Shown: piece by piece, positions 47,694 to 59,600 of the stretch | Layout: each line of letters begins with the position of its first letter | Position numbering within the stretch: position 1 is the stretch's first letter | DNA from: Spinellus fusiger | Lineage: Eukaryota > Mucoromycota > Mucoromycetes > Mucorales > Phycomycetaceae | Assembly (NCBI GenBank): GCA_025094145.1 | Contig: JALLLS010000059.1 | Coordinates: 124,001 to 188,000 of the forward strand | Direction: 5' to 3' | DNA length: 64,000 nt | The notes under the pieces: generated by a model | Seen by the model: only the letters and a program-made list of their open reading frames with translations | What the model was told of the DNA's origin: nothing | Databases searched by the model: none | Translations under genes and position numbers: made by a program

Positions 47694-48526
47694 ATGACAC
47701 ACCTAAAGGTGTTGAGGATAGAAACGGACTACTAAATTACAATATTGCTGATGGACTCAACTGTTTGAACATCAATGTCCGCAGTCTGAATGAGCTATTT
47801 CAAATCTTATTTACTTTGTTTGGTAATGACTATTGACTTGACAATGGAACATTATACAATAACCATAAAAGGAATCTATAGAACCAGAATGACTTGCATT
47901 CCAACTCAATACCCTTCTCTTAACATAATGTGTTATCCATCAACTCACAGTAGGGGTAGATAACACTATTGGAAGTGTATTGATGACAGAGCCCATGGTG
48001 TCTATTCCAAGGGCTCGGTTGTCCATGGAATGGAGCCAAAAGTCACTTGGATCAATCAAAAAGTAGGCATGCATTGACTGAAGAGCAGCTGTCTCCTCAA
48101 CAACTACATTATTGTAATCCACAAGACACTCACAAGACACTCTTCTGTTACAAAGACACTTCTCAAATCAGTCAAAGTCGTCTTCCAAGTCGTCTTCCAA
48201 GTCGTCTTCTATACTTTCAACAGTGTCTAGGGTGGTGTCTCTAGTGTTATCTATCTTCATAGAACAAAGCATTGGACTTCCAGGGTGTGGATTCTGTTAC
48301 TATGAGGAATCCATTTAGGCAGTAGCTATACTATTATAATAGTTTATTATAATATAGTTCACAAAGAACACACTTTGATAATACTATATGCCATAAAAGG
48401 AAATACAGTTGAAGACTACACACTTGTTGAGTTTAAATATGATGTCTATAAAAGTAAATATTATACTCTCTATCACCGGAAATGGGTGTTATCGCTTAAA
48501 GACCATAGAAATCCTTGGGTGTGTAG
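47694..48526 (+). mobile_element. TIR-X element, copy C (shortened)
   Basis: The left end GACACACCTAAAGG and right end ATCCTTGGGTGTGTAG match the TIR-X ends. Shared internal blocks include TGAGCTATTTCAAAT (about 47790), TAACATAATGTGTTATCCAT (about 47922) and TTACTATGAGGAATCC (about 48297). At 833 bp it lacks a central part found in copy B. A triplicated AGTCGTCTTCCA occurs at about 48178-48210. Confidence 0.7.
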
Positions 48527-49845
48527 TGTAGCAATCACTACAAAGGAGTATTATTATTATTCTAGTTGACACAAAGGAGAAAAGTAAAAAAAAAACAGAG
48601 GTGGACACTAAGATGATAAGAAGCCCGACCAGAGGTAGGCTCCCAAAGAAACAGCACCCACCTTTCCTACTGTTGAACGAATGCCCTTCTTTGTCTCAAG
48701 ATCCGTCACTAGTGTAATAACACCAGCGTCACCCATGCTTTCAGTGGTTTTTTACAGGATCCTCACTTGTCAAATGGATGTGATGTTGTGGAACCATGGT
48801 GCAAATATTTCTTAAAAAAAAACATTTTCAGGATTTCAGATAAACTGCTAAAGAGCCACCACCGTCCCGCTTTATTGTATCAAGGCAGTGTCGTGTATAA
48901 ATTCATATTTCCTGTTGCCGTATTAAATAGGGTCTTTCTTTTTTCTTTCTTTCTTTAGAGAAGAATTTATGTTTTCACAGGCAAACTGTCCAAATGCTAC
49001 ATGTATTTTGTTTTAAAACAAACTCATCATCATCTACAAATAACGGTGCATCGTTTTTTCTTTTTATAATATAATATAATATAATACAACACTGTAGCCA
49101 TGCTTTGTGTCGGAAGGCAATCTAATGACTTGTGATCCGCCCACTCCGCCTGCTTTTAATTTTATTATTGTGGCGATGGACGGACCAGAAAATGTGTTAA
49201 AATAGATGTTCTTTCTTTGCTACGATAAAAAGTATTCATAAGCTCCATTGATATTTATACCAAAATCAGGTGAAAAAGACAGCTGCAGCCATGTACTATG
49301 AGTATCCATCTACTCAATGGAAGAGTGTTCGGTCATCAGAACAAACAAAGATGATTCCGAAGAAAGAGGCAAAAATATATCTCTACTGAAAATAACCCCT
49401 CCTTACTCAAAAGATAAGGTTTCTATTAAAGCAACTCCAATAGCATCAGTCTTTTTACTGCTGCTACTGATATTACTACTGATATTACTACTACCACTAC
49501 AATCATGTCAAGATGACTGATGTTGCTGGATGCTCTGTAGTTTGCAGTGTTCTTCACTGCTCTGTTCTTTGCCTACCCCACCAATACCCCAATAACATAT
49601 TGGTGTGGCTGTTGTGGATGACATATACCACAGGAGCAGAGATAGTCTAATGATAACAGGAACAGATAACCATTGAATTCTATCCCCTCTCTTCTTCCAA
49701 TGACTTGTGGTGCTACTCATACTCTGAGTACTAATACTACTCAATACGCATACGATCACAGAACCTTTGTTTTATTTCCATCTTATTCCAAATGCCACCT
49801 CCCTTTAAGTCTTTCATTACTACAGTCTCTTTATTGGCATGGGCT
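48527..49845. other. Intergenic, no gene seen
   Basis: TAATA repeats at about 49066-49083. Open frames here are short and low-complexity. Confidence 0.4.
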
Positions 49846-51726
49846 CTACTGTGCCTGATCTTTTCTTCGTTTGCCTGTCGCCTTTTCATGTCGAATCGCT
49901 TCTATTTCATGTTGAACATAGTCAATGATAGATTGGATTTTAAGCACTTTGGGTCCATCGGCAAAAGGAGGAGGATGTCCAAGGTAGCTGTAAGGATCTT
50001 TTGTAGTAGATGTCGGCTGTGTACGGTCCAGGCGCAATTTGCGTGTCAGATACATCTCTCTTGCTCGGTGCTGAAATTGCTGCAGAAAAGATCGACATCG
50101 TCCATCAAAGGCAACATAGACGGGTTTTCTAGAATAAATACATACAAAATGCCCTACAGTTGAGCTCTTTCTTTTTCTTTCTTTCTTTTTCTTTTTTATA
50201 CTGAGGAAGAGAATAGGTACCTCCTTGAGGAAGCATGGGCTGTAAGATAGTCTAGATCTGCTGTAGTGATAATGCGATTTGACTTTGCAATAAGACTCTC
50301 ATACATATCGACTCTTTCTAGTGTAGTGTGGGTGTCTTTGGACAGCATACTGTCCCAGATAGAAACAGACTCTCTTTGTTCTTTTTCTAACTGGTCAATG
50401 CCTTTTCTGATGACATCCTTGACCTAGAATAAGCACAAGATGAATCTCTATTCTGATCCAATACACCCAATCCAATCATAGATACCATGGGCGTTGTTTT
50501 CTCTGTAAATACAATCACTAGATGCGTTTTGAGATGGAGTATCGTACGCTAAGAGAGAAGGAACATGAGTCACTATCATTGGACATGGGCATTGTATTGC
50601 TGTGTTCTCTGGGTATACCTTTAGTATGTCTACAAGAGTCACCGCATCTTCTGAATACCAGCGACATTCAGAAGCATAGCCACCGACAACAACAGTCGTT
50701 AGGTCTGAAGATGTAGGATTGTTTGATAAAGAAGCAGGCAATATCCCTTGAAGATCCACTCTCTTTTCCAGTGGCTGTGGATCCAACAAGGGGTGCTGAT
50801 AACAAACAGAGAGTCAGTGATCGTGTTATACACCAACATTGACTCTTCTCCCCACTCACCTCTGTCAAAATACAGTTCCTTTGTCTAGCAAGGGGTCCAA
50901 GTGCAGCTGAGGGAAATATAGCAACACCATTGGGTTTAGCAGAGAATCTCTTTCTTTCTTTCTTTCTTTCACAGATGAACAGCTATAGCCATGCCACTTT
51001 ACCCATCTTTGCATTGGCTTCATATTTTGGCAATACCACCTGGTCAAAGTGAATGAATGGAATGATAGGGTATCCCAGAAAGACTAATGACATGACAGGT
51101 CAATGCTACTGTAGTGTAGTGTAGTGTAGTGTACTGAAATAGCCTACCAGAGAATATCTTTTTGGACTGATGCTTTTTAACATAAAGACAGGCAGGTATG
51201 GCAGACACTCCACTGCAAATCAAATAGTCTGCTGTGATAGGACCCATCGTCTTGTTGTTGTGTGTGGGCATCAGATACCAGGGCCATTGAGTGTCTTTAT
51301 TGTCATTGGATAGACTTAAACTAATGCACTTGAAAGACAATCTAATGTACCTGTAGAACGAAAGGCCCAGTCGACCCAGTATTTTTGTAAAATAGGTGGA
51401 AATAGGTCCAATACTTTATTGTGCAAACAGGTCAGTATAAGCACTGATAGACGACAGAAAAACAATAGACACCCTCCCTCCTCCTTTATCTATGTGTATC
51501 TCTACGTATCTATGTATATCTCTATCTATCTATTACCTTTGTTAGCTACTACTGTCTTGGTTTCTAGATGATGAGGTCCATTGGCCAGCTGTTTTCCAAG
51601 AGACACTGCTTTTATTGCAGACTCGATACTGCCATCCGTAAGCACTAGCACGCGAGGTGATGATCGATGAGGGGTTTTTGAAGACACAGTAGCCAGGTGA
51701 TGTATTGGCCGTAAAGATGCTATCAT
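49846..51726 (-). CDS. ELM1-family (DUF1022) mitochondrial-fission-type protein, nine exons
   Basis: Glycosyltransferase-like protein of the ELM1 family; the plant member recruits dynamin to mitochondria, and the fungal role is little known. Exons 51726-51537, 51413-51351, 51294-51148, 51083-51003, 50906-50860, 50795-50619, 50548-50486, 50423-50221 and 50128-49846 give 417 codons. Motifs: RVLVLTDGSIESAIKAVSLG, LFPPILQKYWVDWA, ADYLICSGVSAIPACLYVKK, HFDQVVLPKYEA, VVVGGYASECRWY, and RIITTADLDYLTAHASSRRK before PVYVAF. Two acceptors read AATAAAG. The basic C-terminus ends KRRKDQAQ. Exon joins are by phase and resemblance. Confidence 0.78.
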
Positions 51727-54003
51727 ACAAACATAAGCTCACTCCATAAACGACTTACTCTATTACTTTTCTTTATGACACTAGACATGAGGTTCATTCT
51801 TTCTTTCTTTCTGCTACTGCAAGAGCAACACTGCTGGTGGTAGCTGTTTTCTTTTTGTTATTTTCTTCTTTTGGTAAAAGTCGACTCGGGTCGGTCAGTG
51901 AAAATTTCTCTTTATTTTTATTACAGTAAGGAGACTTTTTTTTTTTTTTGGTCTTTTCGATGCTTGTAGTCTCACTGTAGTGGTGTTCATAGAACCACTG
52001 TTTATGAAACTATGAGTGTTTTCATAGTCAGCCTACAAACATAGATGTTAGAAGATGATAGTGTTTATGAATAACATTGTTTATCAGATCACTTAATACT
52101 ATAATACTATAGCCACTGCCAAAGTGCATTCCCTCATAGCAATAGAATCTATACCCTAAAGGCCTTGTGCTTTATCCTTGGGAGGTAGATACCACTAGAG
52201 AATACACTCTAGACATCCTAAACAGTAGAGAAGGAAAAGTATCTTAACTCTCAGATAGGTCCACAATTCAATCAATACCAGAACAGCACAAAAATACAAT
52301 AAAAAAAAACACTTTCTGGTCATTGTGATCCACCGAGTCATTGACTCTACACTTTTAAAACACTGGATGGGTGTGTGACAAAATAGCTAGTATCAACACT
52401 TTAGTTTTTGGCTTATAAACAACAGCAACAATAGACCCACAGCTTTCAGGAAAGGGCAATGTTTATTTATTTATTTTCTTTAGTTTTAATTTTATATCAA
52501 TTCATACTCTAAGTCTATCCTTTACTTATTCATAGAATGAGTAGTAAATCCGTGCATTCTACATTTTATCTTTCATGGCAGTGGGATCACCTATCGTTAC
52601 ATATCTTTGGGTGTGTAACTATGGATAGGCATACTTGACATGTGCATGTGGATAATTCATCTTCCTGTCCATATGTCTATAGTTACCGTATTTATAGCTA
52701 TTGGGTCTATTAGTAAACATAACAACCTGCCTCAAAATATCAGATCATCAGATCATATCAAATATAGGAAAACGAAAAGAAAAAGATTTCTGTATTGAAT
52801 GGATTTAAACTCATATCTAGAAAGACACATTTTTGTCTCTGGTAATACAGCATCCTCATCCATTCCATCTATGACAAGTCGAATAGGAAGCACTTTCTTA
52901 TACTGACATTGTGGTATGGAGCATAAGAAACACTCCTCTTTACTAGAACACAGTAAAGGACCTAATTGACTATAATAACTGACTTTTTAAATTAAATAAA
53001 ATAAAATAAAATAAAAAATATAAATAAAGACAGTACTAGAACACAACTACTGGTGGCTCACTGCTACACATGGCATCAGATAAACAATAATGGTTTAGAA
53101 CAAAATAAAATAAACTAGTACAAAAGAGAGAGTGCTTAAATAATGAGAGCAACAAGTACATAACTAAAAGATGGACATTTACAGATATGTCATCAAGAAT
53201 AGAATGCCTGCCAATCTATAACACTTTAATCGTAAAGATGGACTTGCTCTTCTCCATAAAAGCCATCTATTGTCTGGTGGTGAATTCAATTCAACATTCT
53301 AGCGTGTTAGTACCAAGGCATTTCTACACGCATTTCTTATTGATACTGTGAATACACATAGAAATCTCTCTCTCTCTCTATCGAGTCTTTATTTACTTTT
53401 ACCTACCTTTCTATCACTACACATCTGCTAATGATTATATCATTGTAGCTTGCAAATAGGTTGTACCTCTCCGAGACCATGTGTAGTGCAAGGTTGTTTT
53501 ATATTGAATAGGTAACTACCCAATTTTCAACTATCTTGTTTCATTTTCTATCCACTACATCCTCACTAGTCACAAAAGCAGTCTGGTACAGGTATTTTTT
53601 AGAGTACTAGCAGTATCTTTGGTAAGCTATGGTGTGTTTATTGATAGCTGATTTTTATAAGCTATCTCTGGTATCTCTTTCTTTTCTCTTTCTCTTTTTC
53701 ATGGCAGTAGTTTCTTCTTTGGAGAAAAAAGAGCTTGGCAGCTGAGCATAAACAGAATTTAGTCCTACAAAGCTATTCCCTTTTTTTATTTTTATTTTTA
53801 TTTTTATTTAAAAAACAGTTTACAGCAACACCGCTTGATTTGATGTGTGTCCTTTTTTTGATAGTGATTTCATACGATTAAATTCTAACAAAAAAAAACA
53901 ATAGTTGTAATTTTACCTCTTCACTTTTGTCCTGCATTTATACAAACAAAAAAATAAATAAATAGATAGATAAATAGATAAACAGATAGATACAACTCCT
54001 CCC
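51727..54003. other. Intergenic with TIR-X copy E, otherwise no gene seen
   Basis: Contains simple repeats (AAATA at 52989-53010; GATA/AAATA at 53950-53990) just before the HACL1-type gene. Apart from copy E nothing was recognised. Confidence 0.5.
52030..52617 (-). mobile_element. TIR-X element, copy E (truncated)
   Basis: Reverse-orientation fragment. TTCCCTCATAGCAATAGAAT (about 52129) and the following block match the reverse complement of copy B near 44480, and the right boundary ATCTTTGGGTGTGTAA (52602-52617) is a TIR-X end. The left end is missing. Confidence 0.55.
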
Positions 54004-56086
54004 ATGTCGAATCAGCCCCTTTCAAACACTCGGTCCTCAGCCACAGGTGCTGACCTGATTGCAGAAAGTTTAAAGCGTCAAGGCGTCAAGGTTATATTTG
54101 GTATTGTTGGCATTCCTGTAGTTGAAATAGCAGAAGCCTGTATTGCCAAGGGGATAGAGTTTATTGGCTTCCGCAACGAGCAGTCCGCAGCCTATGCCGC
54201 CTCAGCCTATGGCTACCTGTCTGGACGTCCAGGCATCTGCTTGAGTGTAGGAGGACCTGGTGTAGTGCATTCTCTAGCAGGGGTGTTGAACGCCAAACTT
54301 AATTGTTGGCCTCTTGTTTTGCTGTCAGGTGCTGCTGACACGTACCAAACAGATAAGGGGGCGTTCCAAGAACTGGACCAAGTGGAGGCATGTCGACCTT
54401 ATTGCAAGTACGCAGCCCGTCCTGCGTCTGTAGATAGGATTCCCTTTGTCATTGAAAAGGCAATAAGAACTGCTATTGCGGGTCGTCCTGGTGCTGCGTA
54501 TATTGATTTGCCAGCTGACTTTATTCAGTACAAAACAAACGAATTCCAGTGGATAGAGCGTTGTCAGGTCGCACAAGTTCCCAATCCTCCCATCTCCATG
54601 GCAAATCACGTAATGGTGAAAGAAGCGGCTACAGTGCTGAGACATGCCAAGAAACCTTTGATTGTGTTTGGAAAAGGGTAATGGTGATTGCTAACAGTCC
54701 ATTCAAATAAACAGGAAACGAGCCACAAAGAGAGAAGAAAGGGACTAAGTGATCTTTTTATTCTTTTCTTAGTGCTGCTTATGCTCGTGCGGAGAATGAG
54801 CTTACACGCTTGGTAGAGAAAACTCATATCCCGTTCTTGCCTACGCCAATGGCCAAGGGACTCTTGTCAGACAACCACCCTCTGTGTGTAGCTGCAGCCA
54901 GATCAAAGGCACTAAAAGAGGCTGATGTTGTATTGTTAGTGGGTGCAAGACTCAATTGGATCCTACACTTTGGAGAATCACCCAAGTGGTCTTCAGAAGT
55001 TAAGTTCATTCATATTGACGTGTCTCCAGAAGAACTAGGCAACAATGGGGCCAATACATTGCCTCTCTTGGGTGATATCAAACTGGTTCTCTCTCAATTG
55101 TTAGAGCAGCCTTCGCTACCTTGTCTTGAGACTAGCAGTCCATATGTAACAAGTCTTGTTAAAACAGTGGAGGAGAATATAAAGAAGAACATTGCCTCGA
55201 CCATGACAGGAGATGATACTTCCATTCTGAATTATAAGACAGCCTACAAGGTGATTAAGGATATTCTGCCTTCAAAAGATGTCTTTTATGTGAGCGAAGG
55301 TGCCAATACAATGGATATTGCACGATCTTTCTTTGATGTCCATGAGCCTCGTCATCGTCTGGATGCTGGCACAGGAGCAACAATGGGTGTTGGCATGGGT
55401 TATGCTATTGCTGGTAGGTCTGAATTAAACTATGCATATTGTTTTCTATTTTATACCACCTATATTATATATAAATGCAAGAAACACTAAACAGAATACT
55501 TTACTGTGCATAATTCATATATATTCAGCTCAAATATACCATCCTAATAAGCGTATTGTATCTATTGTGGGTGATTCTGCATTCGGATTTAGGTAAGAGA
55601 ACCCTTTATTCTAGTTTATTCTTGATCTCCCACTGATTTAATATTGGTTTAAAGTGCTATGGAGTTAGAGACGGCCATCCGTGCTAAACTCCCACTACTT
55701 ATTATTGTCATCAACAATAACGGCATTTATTATGGACTTGAGAGTGATGACTATGAACAGTCTCGTAAAAGCAACAATCTTCCTCCTACATCACTCTCTC
55801 CAGAAACACGTTATGATATGATTTCAGAGGCCTGTGGTGGAAAAGGATGGTTAGTCAAGAACCGTGTCGAATTGGGCAAGGCTATGAGAGAAGCGCTTGC
55901 TATCAAGAACACAACATGTGTTGTTAATGTCTTGATTGCACCAGGTGGCAGAAAAAAACTGGTAACATTTCTTTTTCTTTTTTTCTTCTTCTTTTCCTTG
56001 GGATCTGATGGACTGATTTTGTTCTTTTTATTTATCTTTATTAGGACTTTGGCTGGATGAACAAAAAAGACGTATCCAAAATCTAA
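54004..56086 (+). CDS. HACL1: 2-hydroxyacyl-CoA lyase / oxalyl-CoA decarboxylase family, ThDP enzyme
   Basis: Thiamine-diphosphate enzyme that cleaves 2-hydroxyacyl-CoA in peroxisomal alpha-oxidation; oxalyl-CoA decarboxylase is the near alternative. Exons 54004-54677, 54773-55413, 55529-55592, 55655-55961 and 56045-56086 give 575 codons. Domains: ThDP-Pyr (VIFGIVGIPVVEIAEACIA, FRNEQSAAYAASAYGYLSG with the activating Glu, about residues 29-190), a central domain (about 200-350) and ThDP-PP with GDSAFGFSAMELETAIRAKL through NNNGIYYG, the Mg/ThDP motif. The final tripeptide SKI fits a peroxisomal PTS1 variant, which favours the lyase. The last exon has only 14 codons and carries this signal. 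Confidence 0.9.
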
Positions 56087-56252
56087 TGAATAAAACTGTT
56101 ATTGCTGTCTTTCCAACTTATTATTGTCTTCCAGAGATACCCATTATTACAAACTAAAGATTCTATCATTGTGCTAATTATAATATCTAAATATTATACA
56201 TTCATTAAGAAAGATATTCTTAATAATATATTTTTATAATAGGAAAATGAGA

Positions 56253-57443
56253 GTACACACCCAAAGATTTTTGGGATATAAAAGTAAATACACGGACAAT
56301 CCAATCACAACTTTTTCTATGATTGGCTAATTATTATTATTATTATTATTATTTAAAAAAGGGTATTTCCATAAAATATTAGTGCATCTTTGGGGAAATA
56401 AAAGTGTAGAAATATAGTATGGTTCAAAAAAAGGACGTACATATTGGTTTAGTGCACCGATAACTACACCGGATTCTTTTTTGATGTTTTGGTGAGTTGG
56501 CTACTACTAGTTAATGGTGACTCCTTTCTTTTGGTACCAACAGACTGTACTGTCTTGGATCGACAAAAGCGTTCAGGTCGTTTGCCTTCTCGTCACTCAA
56601 AAAATGAACATGACAAAAGTTCAATGTTGCTTCCATATCCCGATTCCAAAAGCATTGATAAATAATCTCATCAGAAACTCCAGCAGTTTTGGTCATGATC
56701 TTCAAACAATAAACTTATTGGCCTTATCTTTGACTTTCTCAAGCTCACTGTTCTTACAGGAAGGATAGAAACTGGATGTTTTGAACTTATCAATAAGGAA
56801 CACCTTGAACCCTTCTTTCTTCAACATTCCTCTTATTCCAACACCTCTCACTGGTTCATATAACTTGATACTAAACTACTTGTCAAGATGAGCATAAGTG
56901 AGTAAGGTATTGTGCTATTATTCACAAAGAGAATGAAGAAGTGAAAAGTGATAGACACTACCAAAGGCTATTCTTGAGATAAAAAAGGTAATCAATATCT
57001 TCATTTGGGTTTAAGCTCATTGTATTCTACAAGACACTCATCGTATTGTTATTAGGCAAGTAAAGACTCCTCTCAAGTCAATCACAGGTGGCTTTCTTCC
57101 TTCTATACTGTCTAGGGTGCATAGGATGTATTCCCAAGTATGGTTATCTATCTCCCAAGGATAAAACAGTAAGATTTTAGGGTGTGGATTCTATTGCTAT
57201 GAGGAATACACCTAGAGCAGCAGTAGCTATATTATCATAATAAATAATATTATTCATAAACAAGATTTTTTTATTGATAGTACAATTTGATAGTGAGGTA
57301 TTCTACAAAAAGAAATAATGAGTTGGATATCTACAAACCTTTTGATTTTTAAACATCTTTCTATAAAAGAGAATTATTTGGGATGAACATAACAGAAAGG
57401 TAATGTCACCGCTTAACAGCCAGAAAAATCTCCTGGTGTGTAG
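56253..57443 (+). mobile_element. TIR-X element, copy D, carrying a nuclease relic
   Basis: The left end is TACACACCCAAAGATTTTTG and the right end TCTCCTGGTGTGTAG (ends 57443). The first about 90 bp (through TTCTATGATTGGCTAAT) match copy B's left end, and 56885-57443 match copy B's right half (GATGAGCATAAGTGAGTAAGG against 44170). Between them copy D has unrelated sequence of about 540 bp, which includes the Fanzor-like relic on the opposite strand. Confidence 0.75.
56505..56866 (-). pseudogene. Second Fanzor/TnpB-like nuclease C-terminal relic
   Basis: Two minus-strand frames. The first (56866-56702) reads GVGIRGMLKKEGFKVFLIDK then FKTSSFYPSCKNSELE: the RuvC-II strand and first zinc knuckle of a TnpB/Fanzor protein, but with Lys in place of the catalytic Glu (expected DEF) and Tyr for the first Cys of CPSC. 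After a frame break, the second (56705-56511) reads IIYQCFWNRDMEATLNF, the RuvC-III motif with its Asp, and a short tail to a stop. Motif order and spacing agree with the copy at 13.5 kb, but the sequences differ, so this is a separate lineage. Inactive by several lesions. Confidence 0.6.
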
Positions 57444-58660
57444 AGCTATCAAAAGTCGACTGGGCATCAGGGCCTTGGAATGAGTGTTTATTTGTATTTG
57501 TATCAACAAGTGCATTTTGCTTTTCAGATGCTTAGTTGTAGGGTGTTTGTTTATTTTCAATATTAGCAAAGGAGTGTTTTGTATGTGACAATTCAAGCTG
57601 ACACGTTTTCTTCAAGTGAATCACCAACATCATCAGTGACTAGAATTAAGACACTACAGAGATGTTTTGCTTTGATACACTCAGGGATAGAGGCAGCATG
57701 CTTCTTCAATGAAAGCCAGTGCAGCTTTTAAAATAAACCAAATCAGATTCTACCATTTCAAGAATGCCGATTAAACTGTGTCCATAACATATTTTGTTGT
57801 AGACTTGTAAAGCACCAACAATACTCTATAGTCATTTGCCTTTGTGGAAAGTAGTGCGTGAGTACAAGAAAGGGGTGCTGTTTGAATAGCAGAGTGACAC
57901 AAGCCATACTTCAGCCAATTAGAATATGTGTGCGTCATGTTTATTTGAGTGGGTTGTACCCTCCTTTTTATCCTTCTTTTCTATCTTCTTTTTTTTTTCT
58001 ATCTTGCCTGCATGGTGTAATGAACAACGCGTTGGACTCATAAACTGAAGACTAACCAGATGCCTCCTCTTGTTAAGGTATAAACGTGCAAATGTTGAGA
58101 ATACTGTCTCCCTTTGTTTTTGTTTTTGTTTTTGTTTTAGTCTTTTGTTCTTCTTAGACATTCAAAGTGGACATGCTTACACGCTATACTTCATGGCTGC
58201 TCAAGGGTGTGTCTGGTCATCTTGCTATCCATTGTGTTGTTGCAATGTTAATTTGACTCCTAAACATATGTTTGAAGGGCGTAATCTTGCGGGTCTCGTC
58301 TCATTATTGCACTGGGGAGTGTTACTATAAGTCATCTAGGTTCAACAGCTAGGGGCCTGTAGTCTTGTGAACCAATTGCTTAATGTGATGGGGCTCGACC
58401 ACAAGCCGCTTATCTCAGCAGATGGAAGTGTGTAATCTTGTGGGCCGGGGATAACCTTGCGTGTCTTATCAGTGCGGGGGAGCCCGATCACAAGCCATTT
58501 ACCTTCATCTATTTTATGTACTGGGGTCATTTTAACACCATCACACATGGAAGCAGGTCTGATAAACTTATCATTTGGTGGTTCTTACTCGGACAGGTAA
58601 AGAAAAAGACAAGAGAAATGGCAGAACAATAGATATCTTATCTCTTTTGTTGTTGTTGTT
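57444..58660. other. Repeat debris with internal direct repeats
   Basis: A block at 58152-58195 (CTTAGACATTCAAAGTGGAC then ACTTCATGGCT) recurs diverged at 58674-58717. A second pair, GGGGCTCGACCACAAGCC (58390) and GGGGAGCCCGATCACAAGCC (58476), lies between. GTT repeats at 58648-58672. No intact frame. Confidence 0.5.
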
Positions 58661-58899
58661 GTTGTTGTTGTTCTTAGACATCCAAGGTGGATATTTTTGC
58701 ACTGTGTATTTCATGGCTATCTATGATATTGGTACGCTTGGTATTTGATTCAGTCTTGATCATTGTAGTGGCAAGGATCAGTCCAAAGCATAGCCTGACT
58801 AGAGTATAATGAGAGAGAGAGAGAATAGATAAAGAAGTGAGTCGAAGTGACATCAAAGAAAGACTAATAATCCTTTGCTGTTATTAAATAGAACTAGTA

Positions 58900-59110
58900 G
58901 CTGCTGAGATAAGATCCATTGAACTTGAAAAAGTGTGTATTATGTCGCCATATTCCCTTGAGATGAATCCAATAGAGCAATGTTGGCTATTGTGAAGAGA
59001 AATGTGCACTGAGTTACTCTCATGGAGGAAGAAAGTCTATCTAGTTGTGCTATTGAAGCCTGACATTTGGTGACTCATAAAGACCCTTGTGGATTTGCTT
59101 GGTGTTTAAA
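58900..59110 (+). pseudogene. DDE transposase C-terminal fragment
   Basis: The frame around 58938-59090 reads VCIMSPYSLEMNPIEQCWLL, the motif around the third catalytic residue of IS630/Tc1-type DDE transposases (YSPELNPIEQ-W), followed by a stop and REMCTELLSWRK. Only this end is visible. Confidence 0.55.
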
Positions 59111-59359
59111 GAATAAGACTCTGCAGTGTCTTTAAAAGATAACCCTGTAGTGCAATACAGTGAGTTATTTATTTTATATATCTTTATATAATAAAACCAT
59201 TTCAGGCTTTGAATCTTCTGGCCAAAAATAATAAAAATGCCACAATTATATATGCATTATATATCTTTTCTTATTCTACCATCCTTTCACATTATTTATG
59301 CTAATTGATTCAATGTAGACTTTACTACTGTATTCTGAATTCTGAAGAGATACAAAGAA

Positions 59360-59600
59360 GCCTGCTCTTACCACCAAGTATAAGGAAATGAGACTTGCTT
59401 GGACCAAAGACAATGCTCATCGGATTGATGAGTAATGGCGTACTATTATCTGGTCAGATAAGTCAAGGCACCAACTCATCTCTCACAATAACCACAGCAG
59501 AGTCATCCGAAAAAGGAAGGGTTTCGATACACTTTTAGCTCTCTTGTAGTCTACAGAATGTTCTCAGCTTTGGCTGTAGATCCAATCAGATAGTTAAAAG
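59360..59600 (+). pseudogene. Tc1/mariner transposase fragment
   Basis: KYKEMRLAWTKDNAHRIDE, then a stop, then WRTIIWSDKSRHQL and SRVIRKRKGFD: the first catalytic Asp region of a Tc1-like transposase. Short and broken. Confidence 0.55.

Noticed and set aside
58010..58060. tRNA-like 5' half with a CAT anticodon-like loop (TGGTGTAATG ... GACTCATAA)
   Set aside because: The D-arm can pair, but the anticodon stem is poor and there is no TTCGA-type T-loop or 3' acceptor pairing. At best it is a degenerate tRNA-derived piece.
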